From: Streptomyces tateyamensis
GTDB lineage: Bacteria > Actinomycetota > Actinomycetes > Streptomycetales > Streptomycetaceae
Reading direction: 5' to 3'
NCBI RefSeq assembly: GCF_003205575.1
Contig: NZ_PYBW01000094.1
Location: 1 to 44,470, forward strand
DNA length: 44,470 nucleotides
Each line of letters begins with the position of its first letter. Positions within the stretch are counted from its first letter, which is position 1. Both the position numbers and the translations under genes were made by a program. The notes beneath the pieces are model-generated. The model had not been told where the DNA came from. It did not search any database and was given only the letters and a program-made list of their open reading frames with translations. Positions 18,801 through 29,900 of the stretch are shown piece after piece.

Positions 18801-18844
18801 GCCGAGCCCCGGCCCGAGGCACTCGCCTCGGGCCGGGGCTCGGC
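18801..18844 (-). terminator. Strong terminator of the lectin-rich secreted protein gene
   Basis: A perfect 20-bp stem (18801-18820 with 18825-18844) closes on an ACTC tetraloop, 19 bases beyond the minus-strand stop. It is among the strongest hairpins in the window. Confidence 0.9.
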
Positions 18845-18863
18845 GGTCATCCCGCGCCGGACG

Positions 18864-21800
18864 CTACTGGAGCGTCCACTTCTGCGGGTTGGAGCTGTTG
18901 CAGCCGTACAGCTGCAACTGGGTGGTGTTGCTGGTGCTGCCGTTCGGGTCGTCCACGCAGAGCCCGGAGTCGGTGCCGTTGGGCTCGTAGTGCAGCGAGC
19001 CGTCGGCGAACAGGCTGAACTTCTGCGGTCCGGTGCCGTTGCAGTCCCAGAGCTTGAGCAGGGTGCCCTGGGTGCCGGTGCTGCCGTCGACGCACTTGCC
19101 GACCATGTGCAGGTTGCCGTCACCGGTGACCGAGACCTGCTGCGCGGCGGTGCCGTTGCAGTCGAAGATCTCGATCGGGGTGCCGTCGGTGGTGCTGCTC
19201 TGGTAGTCGTCCAGGCACTTGTTGGCGGCGGTGTTGACCAGGGCCTGCTTGGGCACGTTGTAGAGCCCGGCGACCTGCTGGCTGGTCAGCTCGTACGGGT
19301 AGCTGCGGGCGTCGGAGACCTCGCCGTTGAGCTGGTTGACGATCTTGCTGTGGTCGTTGTTGAAGTAGCAGCCGCCGATGGTGGTCTCGCGGTTGGCGGC
19401 CCAGGCCGGCGACATCTGGGTGGAGCTCACCTCGGTGCCGTTGACGTAGAACGCCAGCACCTGGGCGTCCGCGGAGTAGGTGGCCGCGATGTGCGTCCAG
19501 GCCCCCGCGTAGCCGGACCAGCCCGCCGAGCCGGTGAAGACCCAGTTGGCGCTGGTGGTGGAGTCCTGGGTCGGGGTGTAGACGCCCCACGAGTGCGTGG
19601 AGTCGCGGTAGAGCAGGTTCATCGACGGGACGTTGTTGCCCTGCTGGCACAGCACCGTCTGGTCGGTGCCGGTACCGCCGTTGAGCTTGACCCAGGCCGA
19701 GGCCGACCAGCTGGCGTCGGTCGCCACACCGGGCGGATCCGCCTGGTAGGTCTGGCTGCTCCACAGCGGGGTGGAGCCCTTGTAGACCACCACGTTGCGG
19801 TCGTTCTGCAGGCTGAGCAGCGCACCGCTGTTGCCGCCGGTGTTGGTGGACCAGAGCGCGGTGTTGCTGGTGTCGTGGATGACGAAGTTGCCGTCGGCCT
19901 GCATGGTCGCGGTAGCACCCGGGTGGCCCCAGGTGCCCGCGCTCCACAGCGGCCGGCCGGAGTTCTTCGCGGTGAGCACCAGGTTCCCGTCGGCCTGCAT
20001 GAGCAGCGTGCTGTTCTGCGAGGAGACCTGCTGACCGGAGGCCAGCGTGGTGCCGGTGGTCAGGTTGAACGGCGTTCCGCCGCCCTGCGGGAGGCTGGTG
20101 AGCAGGCCGTTGCCGGTGAAGTTGACCGAGCCGAGCTCCGGGGTGGCCGGCGGGTGGTCGTTGCTGAAGCTGACACCGGAGCCGACCGCCGTCATCGGGT
20201 TGATGCCCAGGGTGTCGCTGCCGTCAACGGTGATCTTGGTCTTGTCGGTGCGGTCCATCACACCGATCGGCCACTGCTCGCCCGGGGCCGAGATGTTGCC
20301 GGCGCCGTACTGCTGGATGTCCCAGTTGTAGCCGGTCGGGTTGCCGTTGCCGTCCAGGTACGGGGTGCCGAACCAGGTGGTCAGTTTGGACGAGACCGGG
20401 TTGCCCTTGTCGGTGTCCCAGAGTGCGGAGCCGCCGTTGCCGCGGCCGCTGAGGTCGCCGTCGGACTGCATGGTCGCGACGTTGTACTTGTTCGGGTCGA
20501 CCCAGCCGATCGCGACCGGTGCGCTGATCGCGGTGACCACCGGGTAGTTGCCGGTGGGGGCGGGCGGGGTGGTCGGGAAGAAGGAGGCGTCCTGGCCCAG
20601 GGTCAGCGTGTAGCCGCTGAGGTTGCCGCCGGCGTCGACGGCCCACAGGCCCGGGTGGCCCTGCTTGGCCCAGTCGCCGGGCGACATCAGGTGCAGGCCG
20701 CTCCAGCCGCTGCTGCTGAGCTTGATCGGCGCGGCGAAGGTGTTGCTGCCGGCCGCCGGGTAGAACCACAGGCCCAGGGCGCCGTCGGCGCCGACCTCCT
20801 CGGTGACCAGGCTGGCGGCGTTCTTGAACTTGTGGGTCGGGTCCAGGTTGGTGGTGGAGATGTCGCCCAGGGAAGCGATCTGCACGACCTTGGACCAGTC
20901 ACCGAGGCTGCCGCCGCCGGTGCTGCCGCCGTAGTAGGTGGCGCAGGTCGCGGCGGTGGTGACGTTGGTGGTCTGGCAGCCCGGCTTGGTGAGGCTGACC
21001 TTCGGCGCGAAGTGGCCGATGATGCCGTCCGCCGTGGTGCCGTTCGGGTAGACGTACAGGTTCGGCGAGTTGTCGCCGTGGGCGATGACGTCGTCCGCGT
21101 TGGTGCCGCCGCGGGTCGAGCCGCGGTGGGTCAGCTGGTGGACGTCGGCCCAGCTCTTTCCGTCCGGGCTGTCGGCGCCGTAGGAGAGCACCGAGGTGGA
21201 CGGGCTGGTCGCGGTGGCGTTGCCCGGCACGTTGTAGGCGTGCAGGTTGCCGTCGGTGCCGGCGGTCACCATGTCGGGCGCGCCGTCACCGGTGACGTCG
21301 CCGAAGACCGGCGGCGGACCGTTCGGGTTCCAGGGCGCGTAGAACGGGTACTGCGCGATGGGCGAGAGGTTCTTGGCGTTGTCCATCGACTGGACGTAGA
21401 CGATGTTGGTGCCCCAGTGGCCTGGGGTGACCGCCAGCTTGTAGTTGTTGGCCGACTCGGTGGCCGGCAGCGAACCACCGCACTGCCACTGGGCGTTGTT
21501 CAGCTGCGGGTCGAAGCTCCAGCGCAGGCAGGCGATGCCGGAGGAGGCCAGGCCGTTGCCCGGCGCGGGGTCGGTGGCGGTGGCCACGATGTAGCCCTGC
21601 TGGCCGGCGAAGAGGCCGGTGTTCTGGCCGTTGCCGGAGGGCGGGAACTCGTGCGCGAGGTCGCCGACCCAGCCCGGCAGGCTGACCTGCGGCGGGGTCT
21701 GGTCGACCGCGAACAGGCACTGCGGACCGAAGCCGGACCAGGACGAGCCGGAGAGCAGGTCGGTGGTCTGCTGGTGGTAGCCGTAGATGTGGCCGTTCTG

Positions 21801-23723
21801 GATGTAGCCGCCGGGGACGGTGTAGGTGGCCTTCTGGCCGTTCGGCGCCCAGGGCGACATGCCGTCGCCGGGCAGGCCGGCGTTGTTGTTGGTGTAGTCC
21901 CACATCAGCGTGCGGGTCTGCAACTGGTCCTGCGGGGCCGGGCTGGAGACCGTGGCGGCCAGGGTCACCGCACCGGGCGCGTCGCTGCCGGCACCGATCC
22001 AGCTCCACTGGCCCCAGCCGGCGCCGCAGCCCTGGTTGTCACCGCCGGTGACGCTGGACGGCACGGGGTGCAGCGCCGGGTCGTTCGGCGGGTTCGGCAC
22101 CCGATCGTAGGTCACCGACAGCGTGGCGCCGTAATCGAAGCGCTTGAAGGCCATCGCCTGGCCCTCGTTGCTGGCGCGCAGACCGATGGTCACCGCGTTG
22201 TTGCTGCCGATGCCGCTGCTGAAACCGGAGCCCATGTTCCAGTAGGCGACCGGCACGTTGTTGTAGCAGTTGGTGTGGCCCGAGCCGCCGACCTGGGTGC
22301 TGTCGAGCCTGCTGCCGGGCTGCGGCTGGTTGCCCCAGTTGGTGCCCGGACCGATCGGACCGTTCTCCCAGAACAGGTCCACACCGTACGTGGTGGAGCA
22401 GCTCCAGTCGGCCGACAGGTACTCGGACAGGTCGATCCGGGCCGAGTTGATGATCGTCCCGGCCAGCGCGCTGGTGTCGAACTGGTAGAACGCGCGGTAC
22501 AGGCTGGAGGGCGAGCAACCGCCGCCGTTGGCGTAGCTGTTGTCGCAGTAGCCGACGCCCAGGTGGTCGCGGTCCGCGGAGCCGTTGACGTTGTAGTGCG
22601 TGTCGTTCGGGTAGGCGGACTGGACGAAGGTGTTGCCGTTGCTGCCGGTCTGGTACGGGATCCAGGCCGGGTCGATGTAGGCCGGGAACTGGGCGCCGGC
22701 CAGCAGCTTCTGGTCCGGGACCAGGTCGAAGCCGTCCTTGGCGGCGGTCACCGGCATGGTGGCGACCTTCGCCCCGTCCCCCGGGCCCTCGGTGGAACTG
22801 CGCACCTGGCCCTGCGACTTGCTGGCCCCCGCGATTGTCGCGGGCGAGCCGGCGAGGTCGGCGCCGGTCTCCGAACCAGCCACCCGGGCCACCGACTTGG
22901 CCGGCGTCGCGCTGCTGTCCCACATGGTGGGGGCGGGCGCGGTCCAGCGCGGGCCGTCGGCGGCGTCGGCGCTCAGCTTGTGGTCGGCGTCCGCCTTGAT
23001 GGTCACGCCGTCGGCGCCGGTGCCGAAGTGCAGCGTCTTCAGGGCCGGGTTGGCCGCGGCCGCCGCGGTCTTGACGACCAGGACGGTGCTGACGCTGCCG
23101 CTCTTGCCGACAGTGACCTTCAGGTCGGTGTCGGGCAGCACCGACGGGTAGAGCAGGCTGCTGCCGTCGACCTGCGGGGCGGGCAGCGCGAACGGCGCGC
23201 TGATCGCCAGCTTCTTGCCGTCCGCCGAGGTCAGCGTGGCGAGCGGGCCCGACCCGCCCGGGGACAGCACCACACCGGAGGGGGTCTGCGCAGGGGCGAA
23301 CCCGCCGCCCGGCTGCTGCTTGAGGCTCGGGTCCAGGTTCTTCCACTGGCCGCCGGACTTCATCCGCTGCTGGTCCGGGTGGCTGGTCAGCTGCAGGTGT
23401 CCCTGCGGCGTCGCGTAGGTCTCGCTGAACTCCGTGCTCAGCTCGTCGACCAGCACGTTCTGGTTGGTCTTCTTCGCCTGCGCGAACTGCTTGGCGTAGC
23501 GGCTCGGCGGGCTCTGGTCCTTGGCGTGCTGGGCGTCGATCGCCGCCGCCTGCGCGGCAGTCGGCAGCGTCGCCTGGTCAGCGGCCACACCGGGCTGCGC
23601 GGCGAGGCCGGCCTGGGTGACGAGCATGCCTGCGGTCAGCGCCAGGATGCTCGCCGCGGCCGGCCAACGGGTCGGTGTGGTGCGGGTTTTGCGTCGGCCT
23701 GTGACCGACGGTGTTCGGAACAT
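18864..23723 (-). CDS. Secreted multi-domain lectin protein (DNRLRE-like, bulb lectin, LamG, ricin B)
   Basis: A 1619-residue secreted protein. A basic N-terminus and hydrophobic stretch with AxA-like sites (about 1-48) form a signal peptide. Next are a FAQAKKTNQNVLVDELSTEF segment common in actinobacterial RHS-associated proteins, a DNRLRE-like beta domain (about 360-540), a region with FG-GAP-like motifs (FGDVTGDGAPDMV; about 800-1200), a bulb-type lectin with three QxDxNxVxY-like motifs (about 1220-1325), a LamG/concanavalin-type domain (about 1330-1490) and a ricin-type beta-trefoil with QxW-like repeats (about 1495-1619). The ATG at 23723 has GGGAGGGGAG upstream. It diverges from the RHS gene. 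It probably binds wall or surface glycans; whether it helps deliver or anchor the RHS protein is an inference. Confidence 0.85.
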   Translation of the reverse strand: MFRTPSVTGRRKTRTTPTRWPAAASILALTAGMLVTQAGLAAQPGVAADQATLPTAAQAAAIDAQHAKDQSPPSRYAKQFAQAKKTNQNVLVDELSTEFSETYATPQGHLQLTSHPDQQRMKSGGQWKNLDPSLKQQPGGGFAPAQTPSGVVLSPGGSGPLATLTSADGKKLAISAPFALPAPQVDGSSLLYPSVLPDTDLKVTVGKSGSVSTVLVVKTAAAAANPALKTLHFGTGADGVTIKADADHKLSADAADGPRWTAPAPTMWDSSATPAKSVARVAGSETGADLAGSPATIAGASKSQGQVRSSTEGPGDGAKVATMPVTAAKDGFDLVPDQKLLAGAQFPAYIDPAWIPYQTGSNGNTFVQSAYPNDTHYNVNGSADRDHLGVGYCDNSYANGGGCSPSSLYRAFYQFDTSALAGTIINSARIDLSEYLSADWSCSTTYGVDLFWENGPIGPGTNWGNQPQPGSRLDSTQVGGSGHTNCYNNVPVAYWNMGSGFSSGIGSNNAVTIGLRASNEGQAMAFKRFDYGATLSVTYDRVPNPPNDPALHPVPSSVTGGDNQGCGAGWGQWSWIGAGSDAPGAVTLAATVSSPAPQDQLQTRTLMWDYTNNNAGLPGDGMSPWAPNGQKATYTVPGGYIQNGHIYGYHQQTTDLLSGSSWSGFGPQCLFAVDQTPPQVSLPGWVGDLAHEFPPSGNGQNTGLFAGQQGYIVATATDPAPGNGLASSGIACLRWSFDPQLNNAQWQCGGSLPATESANNYKLAVTPGHWGTNIVYVQSMDNAKNLSPIAQYPFYAPWNPNGPPPVFGDVTGDGAPDMVTAGTDGNLHAYNVPGNATATSPSTSVLSYGADSPDGKSWADVHQLTHRGSTRGGTNADDVIAHGDNSPNLYVYPNGTTADGIIGHFAPKVSLTKPGCQTTNVTTAATCATYYGGSTGGGSLGDWSKVVQIASLGDISTTNLDPTHKFKNAASLVTEEVGADGALGLWFYPAAGSNTFAAPIKLSSSGWSGLHLMSPGDWAKQGHPGLWAVDAGGNLSGYTLTLGQDASFFPTTPPAPTGNYPVVTAISAPVAIGWVDPNKYNVATMQSDGDLSGRGNGGSALWDTDKGNPVSSKLTTWFGTPYLDGNGNPTGYNWDIQQYGAGNISAPGEQWPIGVMDRTDKTKITVDGSDTLGINPMTAVGSGVSFSNDHPPATPELGSVNFTGNGLLTSLPQGGGTPFNLTTGTTLASGQQVSSQNSTLLMQADGNLVLTAKNSGRPLWSAGTWGHPGATATMQADGNFVIHDTSNTALWSTNTGGNSGALLSLQNDRNVVVYKGSTPLWSSQTYQADPPGVATDASWSASAWVKLNGGTGTDQTVLCQQGNNVPSMNLLYRDSTHSWGVYTPTQDSTTSANWVFTGSAGWSGYAGAWTHIAATYSADAQVLAFYVNGTEVSSTQMSPAWAANRETTIGGCYFNNDHSKIVNQLNGEVSDARSYPYELTSQQVAGLYNVPKQALVNTAANKCLDDYQSSTTDGTPIEIFDCNGTAAQQVSVTGDGNLHMVGKCVDGSTGTQGTLLKLWDCNGTGPQKFSLFADGSLHYEPNGTDSGLCVDDPNGSTSNTTQLQLYGCNSSNPQKWTLQ

Positions 23724-23855
23724 GACTCCCCTCCCGGGTGGATCCGTGTGCTGTAGGCACGTGTGGTGCACAGCACGCGCACACGCTCGGGGACCCGGAG
23801 GGTTATGGCAAGCGAATTTGATGCACCTTCAGGACATTGGCGGACATTGCCCTCA

Positions 23856-23871
23856 TGTGATTTGAATCACC
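23856..23871. promoter_or_regulatory. CRP-like binding site
   Basis: TGTGA-TTTGAA-TCACC matches the cAMP-receptor consensus TGTGA-N6-TCACA at 9 of 10 fixed positions, and its inner 14 bases (GTGATTTGAATCAC) are a perfect palindrome. It lies 133 bp from the lectin gene start and about 120 bp from the RHS start. The match is seen; Crp binding is inferred. Confidence 0.55.
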
Positions 23872-23941
23872 ATCAGATAATGCTCAGATGATCCCGCAGG
23901 TAGGCGGCGGGGCGCTAGTTTCGGGCCGACCTATCGATGGG

Positions 23942-23955
23942 TTCACGTTCGTGAA
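23942..23955. promoter_or_regulatory. Palindrome upstream of RHS gene
   Basis: TTCACG-TT-CGTGAA is a perfect 14-bp palindrome ending 35 bases before the proposed GTG start of the RHS gene. It could be an operator close to the transcription start, or a leader hairpin. No regulator is encoded nearby. Confidence 0.4.
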
Positions 23956-23990
23956 GAACGTTTGATGCTCCGTCACACTTGGGGGATTTG

Positions 23991-26900
23991 GTGGTAGATC
24001 GCACTGTCGGCCGGTCGGGGGCCGGGCGACGAAGAGGGTTGCGCTCAGTGGCGGTGGTGGGGGCGTTGGGGGTGGTGACGGCGATGCTGTCCACCCCCGC
24101 TTTCGCATTGACGGCCGGCGGGGATCATCGGATCTGGTCGCCGGGCACGCCGTTGCCGAAGACGCCTTCGGTGTCGGGGAAGGGCAGGCAGGTGCTGGCG
24201 GCGACCAAGCCGTCGTTCCCGGCGGGACAGGTGTGGTCGCCGCCTGGTGCGAAGGGGGTGAAGGGCGGCCGGGCGACGGTGACGGTGCCGGCGGCTTCGA
24301 CCGGTGGTGTGGTGCCGCAGGCTGGCGCGGCTGCGGCTGCGGCTGCGGCTGATGCGGTGCCGGCCGCGGCTGTGGGTGCTTCGGTGCAGGCGGGTTCGCT
24401 GCCGGTGTGGTTGAGCGCGGTGGTGCCTGCTGCGGATGGCGGCGCGAAGGCGCAGGCGCAGAGTGACGCGGCGCCGGTTCCGGTTGCCGGTGGTTCGGTG
24501 TCGGTGTCGGTGGCGGACTCGGGGGCTGCTGTTGCGGCGGGTGCTCCGGGTGGTGCGGTGGCGCTGTCCGGTGATGGTGCGAAGCCGGGATCGACGCTGC
24601 GGGTGGGTCTGGACCTGTCGCAGTTGAGCGGTATTGGTGGTGACTTCGCCGGGCGGGCGCGCCTGGTGTCGCTTCCCGCGTGTGCGTTGACGACGCCGAA
24701 GTTGGCGGAGTGCCAGAAGTCGACGCCGGTGGCTTCGCACTACGACGCGGCGGCGAAGCGGCTGGTCGCGGACGTCACGGTACCCGGCGGGGCGCACCCG
24801 GCGGCGATGGCCGTCCAGGCTGCGGCGGCGCCGATGACGCTGGGTGTGGTCTCGGGCACGAGTTCCGGTGCGGGCACCTACAGCGCCAGCTCGCTCAACC
24901 CGAGCACCAACTGGACCGGCGGTGGCTCAGCGGGCTCGTTCACCTACAACTACCCGGTCTCGGTGCCCCCGACCCTGGGCGGCGGCGTGCCGAACGTCGG
25001 CCTGTCGTACGACTCATCCACCGTGGACGGCAAGACCTCGTCGACGAACTCGCAGGCGTCGTGGATCGGTGACGGCTGGGACCTGAACACCGGGTACGTA
25101 GAGCGGTCCTTCCAGCCGTGCGCCCGGGACGGGATGGCCAGCTCCGTGGACGACTGCTGGGCGGGTGCGAACCTGACGATGTCGCTGGCGGGCCACTCGG
25201 GTGAGCTGGTGCCGGTGGACTCCTCCTGCAGCAACTCCTCCGGGAACACGGAGCAGTCGGCCTGCGCCTGGCACCTGAAGAACGACGACGGTTCGAAGAT
25301 CGAGTTCCTGACCGGTGCCAGCAACGGCACCTGGAACGGTTCCTACCTGCGCATGACCGACCCCTCGGGGATGGTCTTCTACTTCGGCGCCAGCCACTTG
25401 CCGGGTGCCGACGGCAAGGCGAGCAGCCTCGGCCCGGACGCGCAGTCGGCGTGGACGGTGCCGGTGTTCTCGCCGAACTCGGGCGACCCGTGCTACAGCT
25501 CCTCGACCGGTCAGCAGTCCTGGTGCCAGATGGCCTGGCGGTGGAACCTGGATGCGGTGGTGGACACCCACGGCAACCTGACCACGTACAAGTACAACGC
25601 CGAGGCCAACTGGTACGCACGTGGCGGCAATCCGGCGACCACCGGCTCCTACACCCGTGGCGGCACGCCGGCCGAGATCGACTACGGTCAGCTGCTGTCC
25701 GACCAGATCGCCGCCGGCGGCACCTACCAGAGCGCGGCTCGCGTCGTGTTCTCCGCCGGTGAGCGGTGCGTGACCTCCACCGCTGCCTGTGACCCGTCAC
25801 AGCGCACGGTGGCGAACGCGGGCAACTGGCCGGACGTGCCGCTGGACCAGCAGTGCGACCAGACGACCACGAACTGCGCGAATGCCTCGCCGTCATTCTG
25901 GACCTCGCGGTGGCTGAACTCGATCGCCTCCCAGGTCCGCTCGAACGGCAGCTACCGGACAGTGGACAACTACGCGCTGACCCACGTGTTCGTGAACGTG
26001 CAGAACCAGACGGAGAACACCCAGGTCCCGTGGCTGGCCTCGGTGCAGCGCACCGGCCAGGACAACCAGAACGGCCAGAGTGCGATTACCCTGCCGGCCG
26101 TCTCGTTCGGGTGGATGCTTTACCCGAACCGGGTGCCGGCGCTGCTCACCCGCCCGGACTACAACCGCCCGCGGCTGACGGTGGTCACCACCGAGACCGG
26201 CGGCACCATCGGCGTGGTCTACCAGACCACCGGCTCCCAGCGCTGCACCTCCAGCTCGCTGCCGGCCCAGGCCAACGGTGACACCAAGGACTGCTACAAC
26301 GTCAAGTGGTACCAGCCGAACCAGACGCGAGGCACCGCCCCGATCGACGACTGGTTCCAGCGCTACCCGGTGGCCACCGTGACGGTGGACCCGAAGCTGG
26401 CGCTGGGTGACAAGCCGCAGGTCACGAGCTACACGTACGGCCTGCCGGCGTACCACCACAACGACAGCTCGGTCGCGGACCCGCAGTCGCGGACCTGGGA
26501 CCAGTTCCGCGGCTACGCTTCCGTCACCACGGTGGCCGGCTCGCCCAACGACACGAGTGCCCAGACCCAGACCAAGACCTCGTACTACCAGGGCATGGGC
26601 GCCACTGTGGCCGGCGACCGCAGCGGAGCGGTCAGCGACGACGACTGGCTCTCCGGCACCACGCTGGAGACCGACACCTACAACGGCGTCAACGGCCCGC
26701 TCGCGTCCTACCTGGTGCACACCGCCGCCGGCCCGGTCACCACGGCCGACCACCCGCGCAGCGGCCTGCCCGACCTGGTGGCCCGTTTCACCTCCACCAC
26801 CAGCACCACGGTGACCAAGACGCTGAAGGCGGACGGTTCCTGGCAGTCGGCCGGCACGGTCGTCACCACGGACTCCGACCTCGCGCACGCCAACCGGATG

Positions 26901-29900
26901 CTGACCTCGCTCAGCACCGCTGACAACACCCCGGACGTCTGCACCCGGGCCTCCTACGCGACCAGCACCAACGCGCAGATGGTCACCCTGGGCGCCCAGT
27001 CGCTGGTGGTCTCCGGCCCCGGTGCCTGCACGGCGACCCCGACGGCGGCCAACACGGTCTCCGGCAGCCGGAACCTGTTCGACGGTCAGGGCTACGGCAA
27101 CGCCGGCGCCGTCGGCGACACGACCAGCCGTCAGGCGCTCGACCACTACGATGCGAGCGGCAACCCGGTCTACGTCACCACGGCAGTGACCACCTACGAC
27201 AAGTACGGTCGCGCCGTCACCAGCACCGACCCGAACGCGACGGACAGCGCGCACCCGAACGGTGCGACCACCACGACGGCGTACGCGTCGGCGAACGCCG
27301 GTGAGCTGCCCAACAGCACCACCGTCACCACCCCGGCCCCGGCCGGTGCCGCGGACGCGGCCGGCGGCCGGACAACCACCACCGCGTTGGACATCGCCCG
27401 GGCGCTGCCGCTGACGGTGACGGACGCAAACAACAACACGGTCACCAAGTCCTACGACGCGCTGGGCCGCCTGACTGCTGCCTGGCCCGCCGGGCGCAGC
27501 ACGAGCCAGCACGCGTCGCAGACGTTCAGCTACGCGGTCAACGGCACCAGCGGTTCGTCCTCGGTCACGACGAACACGCTGCACTACGACGACAACGGGT
27601 ACAGCACCTCGGTCGCGGTCATGGACGGCCTCGGCCGGACGGTTCAGACCCAGGCCACGCCGGCCTTCGCCGGGTACAACGGCCGACTGGTCACCGACAC
27701 CTTCTACGACGCCGCGGGTCACGTCTCCCGGACCAATGCGACCTACTACGAGAGCACCAGCGCGCCGAGCACGACCTGGTTCGACGCGGACACCACGCAC
27801 GTCCCGTCGTCCACGCTGAAGACCTTCGACGGTCTGGGCCGGGAGATCACCAGCGAGTTCCGGGCGTACGACGTTCACCAGAGCAGCAGCACGACCAGTT
27901 ACCCAGGCGCGGACCGCACCGACGTGACCCCGCCCAGTGGTGGCACGCCGACCAGCACGGTCAAGGACGCGCGTGGTCGCAGCGTCCAGCTGTGGCAGTA
28001 CCGCACCGCCACCGCGACCGGCAACGCCGGTGACGCGGACGTCACCAAATACACCTTCAACCCGACCGACAAGCCGGCCACCCGGGTGGACGCGGCGGGC
28101 AACACCTGGTCCTACGGCTACGACCTGCGCGGTCGTCAGACCACCGCCACCGACCCCGACGCCGGCACCGCGACCTCGGTGTACGACGCCGCGGGCCGGC
28201 TCGCGAGCAGTACCGACGCTCGCGGTCAGGTGCTGACCTTCGGCTACGACCTGCTGGGCCGCAAGACCGCCGAGTACGCGGGCACTGCGGCCGACCCGAC
28301 CAAGCAGCTGACCGGTTACACCTACGACACCGTCGCCGGCGGCAAGGGCCAGCCGGCCAGCTCCACCCGGTACGTCGGCGGGACCAGCGGTTCGGCGTAC
28401 ACCAAGGCTGTCGGGTCGTACGACGCCGCGTACCACGCGACCTCGGTGACCCAGACGCTCCCCGGGGCGGACGTCAACCAGACGACGCCGTACAGCTACA
28501 GCGAGCAGTCGGCGTACTACCCGATCACGGGTTCGGTGCAGTGGACGAACCGCGGTGGTCTGGGTGACCTGCCGAGCGAAATGCTGCAGTACTCGTACGA
28601 CTCGCGCGGTCTGATGACCAGTTACGGCCAGCAGTTCGGGTCGCAGTGGATGTACGACCAGGCGACGGGTTACGACGCCTACGGTCGAGCGATCCGCACC
28701 ACCACCAACCCGTGGGGCACGCAGATCGTGCTCACGGACACCTTCGACGAGCCGACCGGCCGTCAGGTCTCGCAGTTCGTGGACAAGCAGACCTCGCAGA
28801 CCGGCGCGGTCCAGCAGACGAAGTACGCCTACAACCAGGCCGGCCAGGTCACTGCGGTCACGAGCATCCCGGACAACACCCCGGGCAGCACCGACCGGCA
28901 GTGCTTCAGCTACGACTACCTGGGCCGCCTGACCACCGCGTGGAGCGACACCGGTGCGGTGACCATGGCCCCGCAGCCCAGCGTGGGCGCGATCGGCAAC
29001 TGCGCCAACAGCACTCCCACCAGTGGCGCGGTCGCCCCGGCGAAGACCACGGTGGGTGGTCCGGCTGCGTACTGGCAGTCCTACTCCTACGACCTGACGG
29101 GCAACCGCACCCAGCTGGTCCAGCACGACGCGGGAGGCAACACCGCCAACGACCTGACGACCACGCAGACCTTCCCGGCTGCCGGCACGGTCAACAACGG
29201 CAACGGCAACGGCGGCCCCCACGCCCTGACCGCCACCCAGAACTCCGGTACTGGTGGGTGGAGCGCGGCCGGGAGCGACCAGTACGACGCGGCGGGCAAC
29301 ACGACGAAGATCGTGGATCCGGCCGGTACGCGGAGCCTTAACGGCGGCTGGGTGCTGCCGTCGGGGCAGAGCATCACCTCCAACAGCAGCCGCCTGTCGA
29401 TGCAGGCGGACGGCAACCTGGTCCTGGTTTCGCTCCGCACGGGTGCGGTGACCTGGTCCAGCCACACCTACGGCCACAACGGCGCGTACGCGACCATGCA
29501 GACCGACGGCAACTTCGTCGTCTACGACACCAACCGCAACCCGCTCTGGGCCGCCGGCACCTACCCGAACTCCGGTGCCTACCTGGCCCTGCAGGACGAC
29601 GGCAACCTGGTCGTCTACAAGAGCGCCTCCGCGCCGAACCAGAACCCGATCTGGAGCACCCAGACCTGGAACGGGATCGACGCGGGCAACACCTCGGTCC
29701 TGACCTGGGACGCCGAGGGCAAGCTCGCCAGCACCACCCGCGGCGGGGTCACCACGACCTACGTCTACGACGCCGACGGCAACCTGCTGGAGCGCAGCAA
29801 CCCCACCCAGAACACCATCGCCATCGGCGCCACCGGCGACGAGCTCACCTACAACAAGACCAGCAAGGCGGTGACCGGCACCCGCTACTACGCGATGCCG

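Larger units (their letters stand above)
23724..23990. promoter_or_regulatory. Divergent promoter region of lectin and RHS genes
   Basis: This 267-base region is clearly AT-richer than its flanks. It holds a CRP-like palindrome (23856-23871), a second 14-bp palindrome (23942-23955), a direct repeat GGACATTG (23832 and 23842), and a 7-bp hairpin at 23748-23776 in the lectin gene's leader. TAGTTT (near 23917) is a possible -10 towards the RHS gene. The symmetry suggests joint control of both genes. Confidence 0.55.

Noticed and set aside
18990..23756. A 1588-codon open frame antisense to the lectin-rich gene
   Set aside because: Its translation is Arg/Val/Gly/Ala-rich low complexity without domain motifs. 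Long antisense frames are an expected effect of high GC in third positions opposite a real gene.
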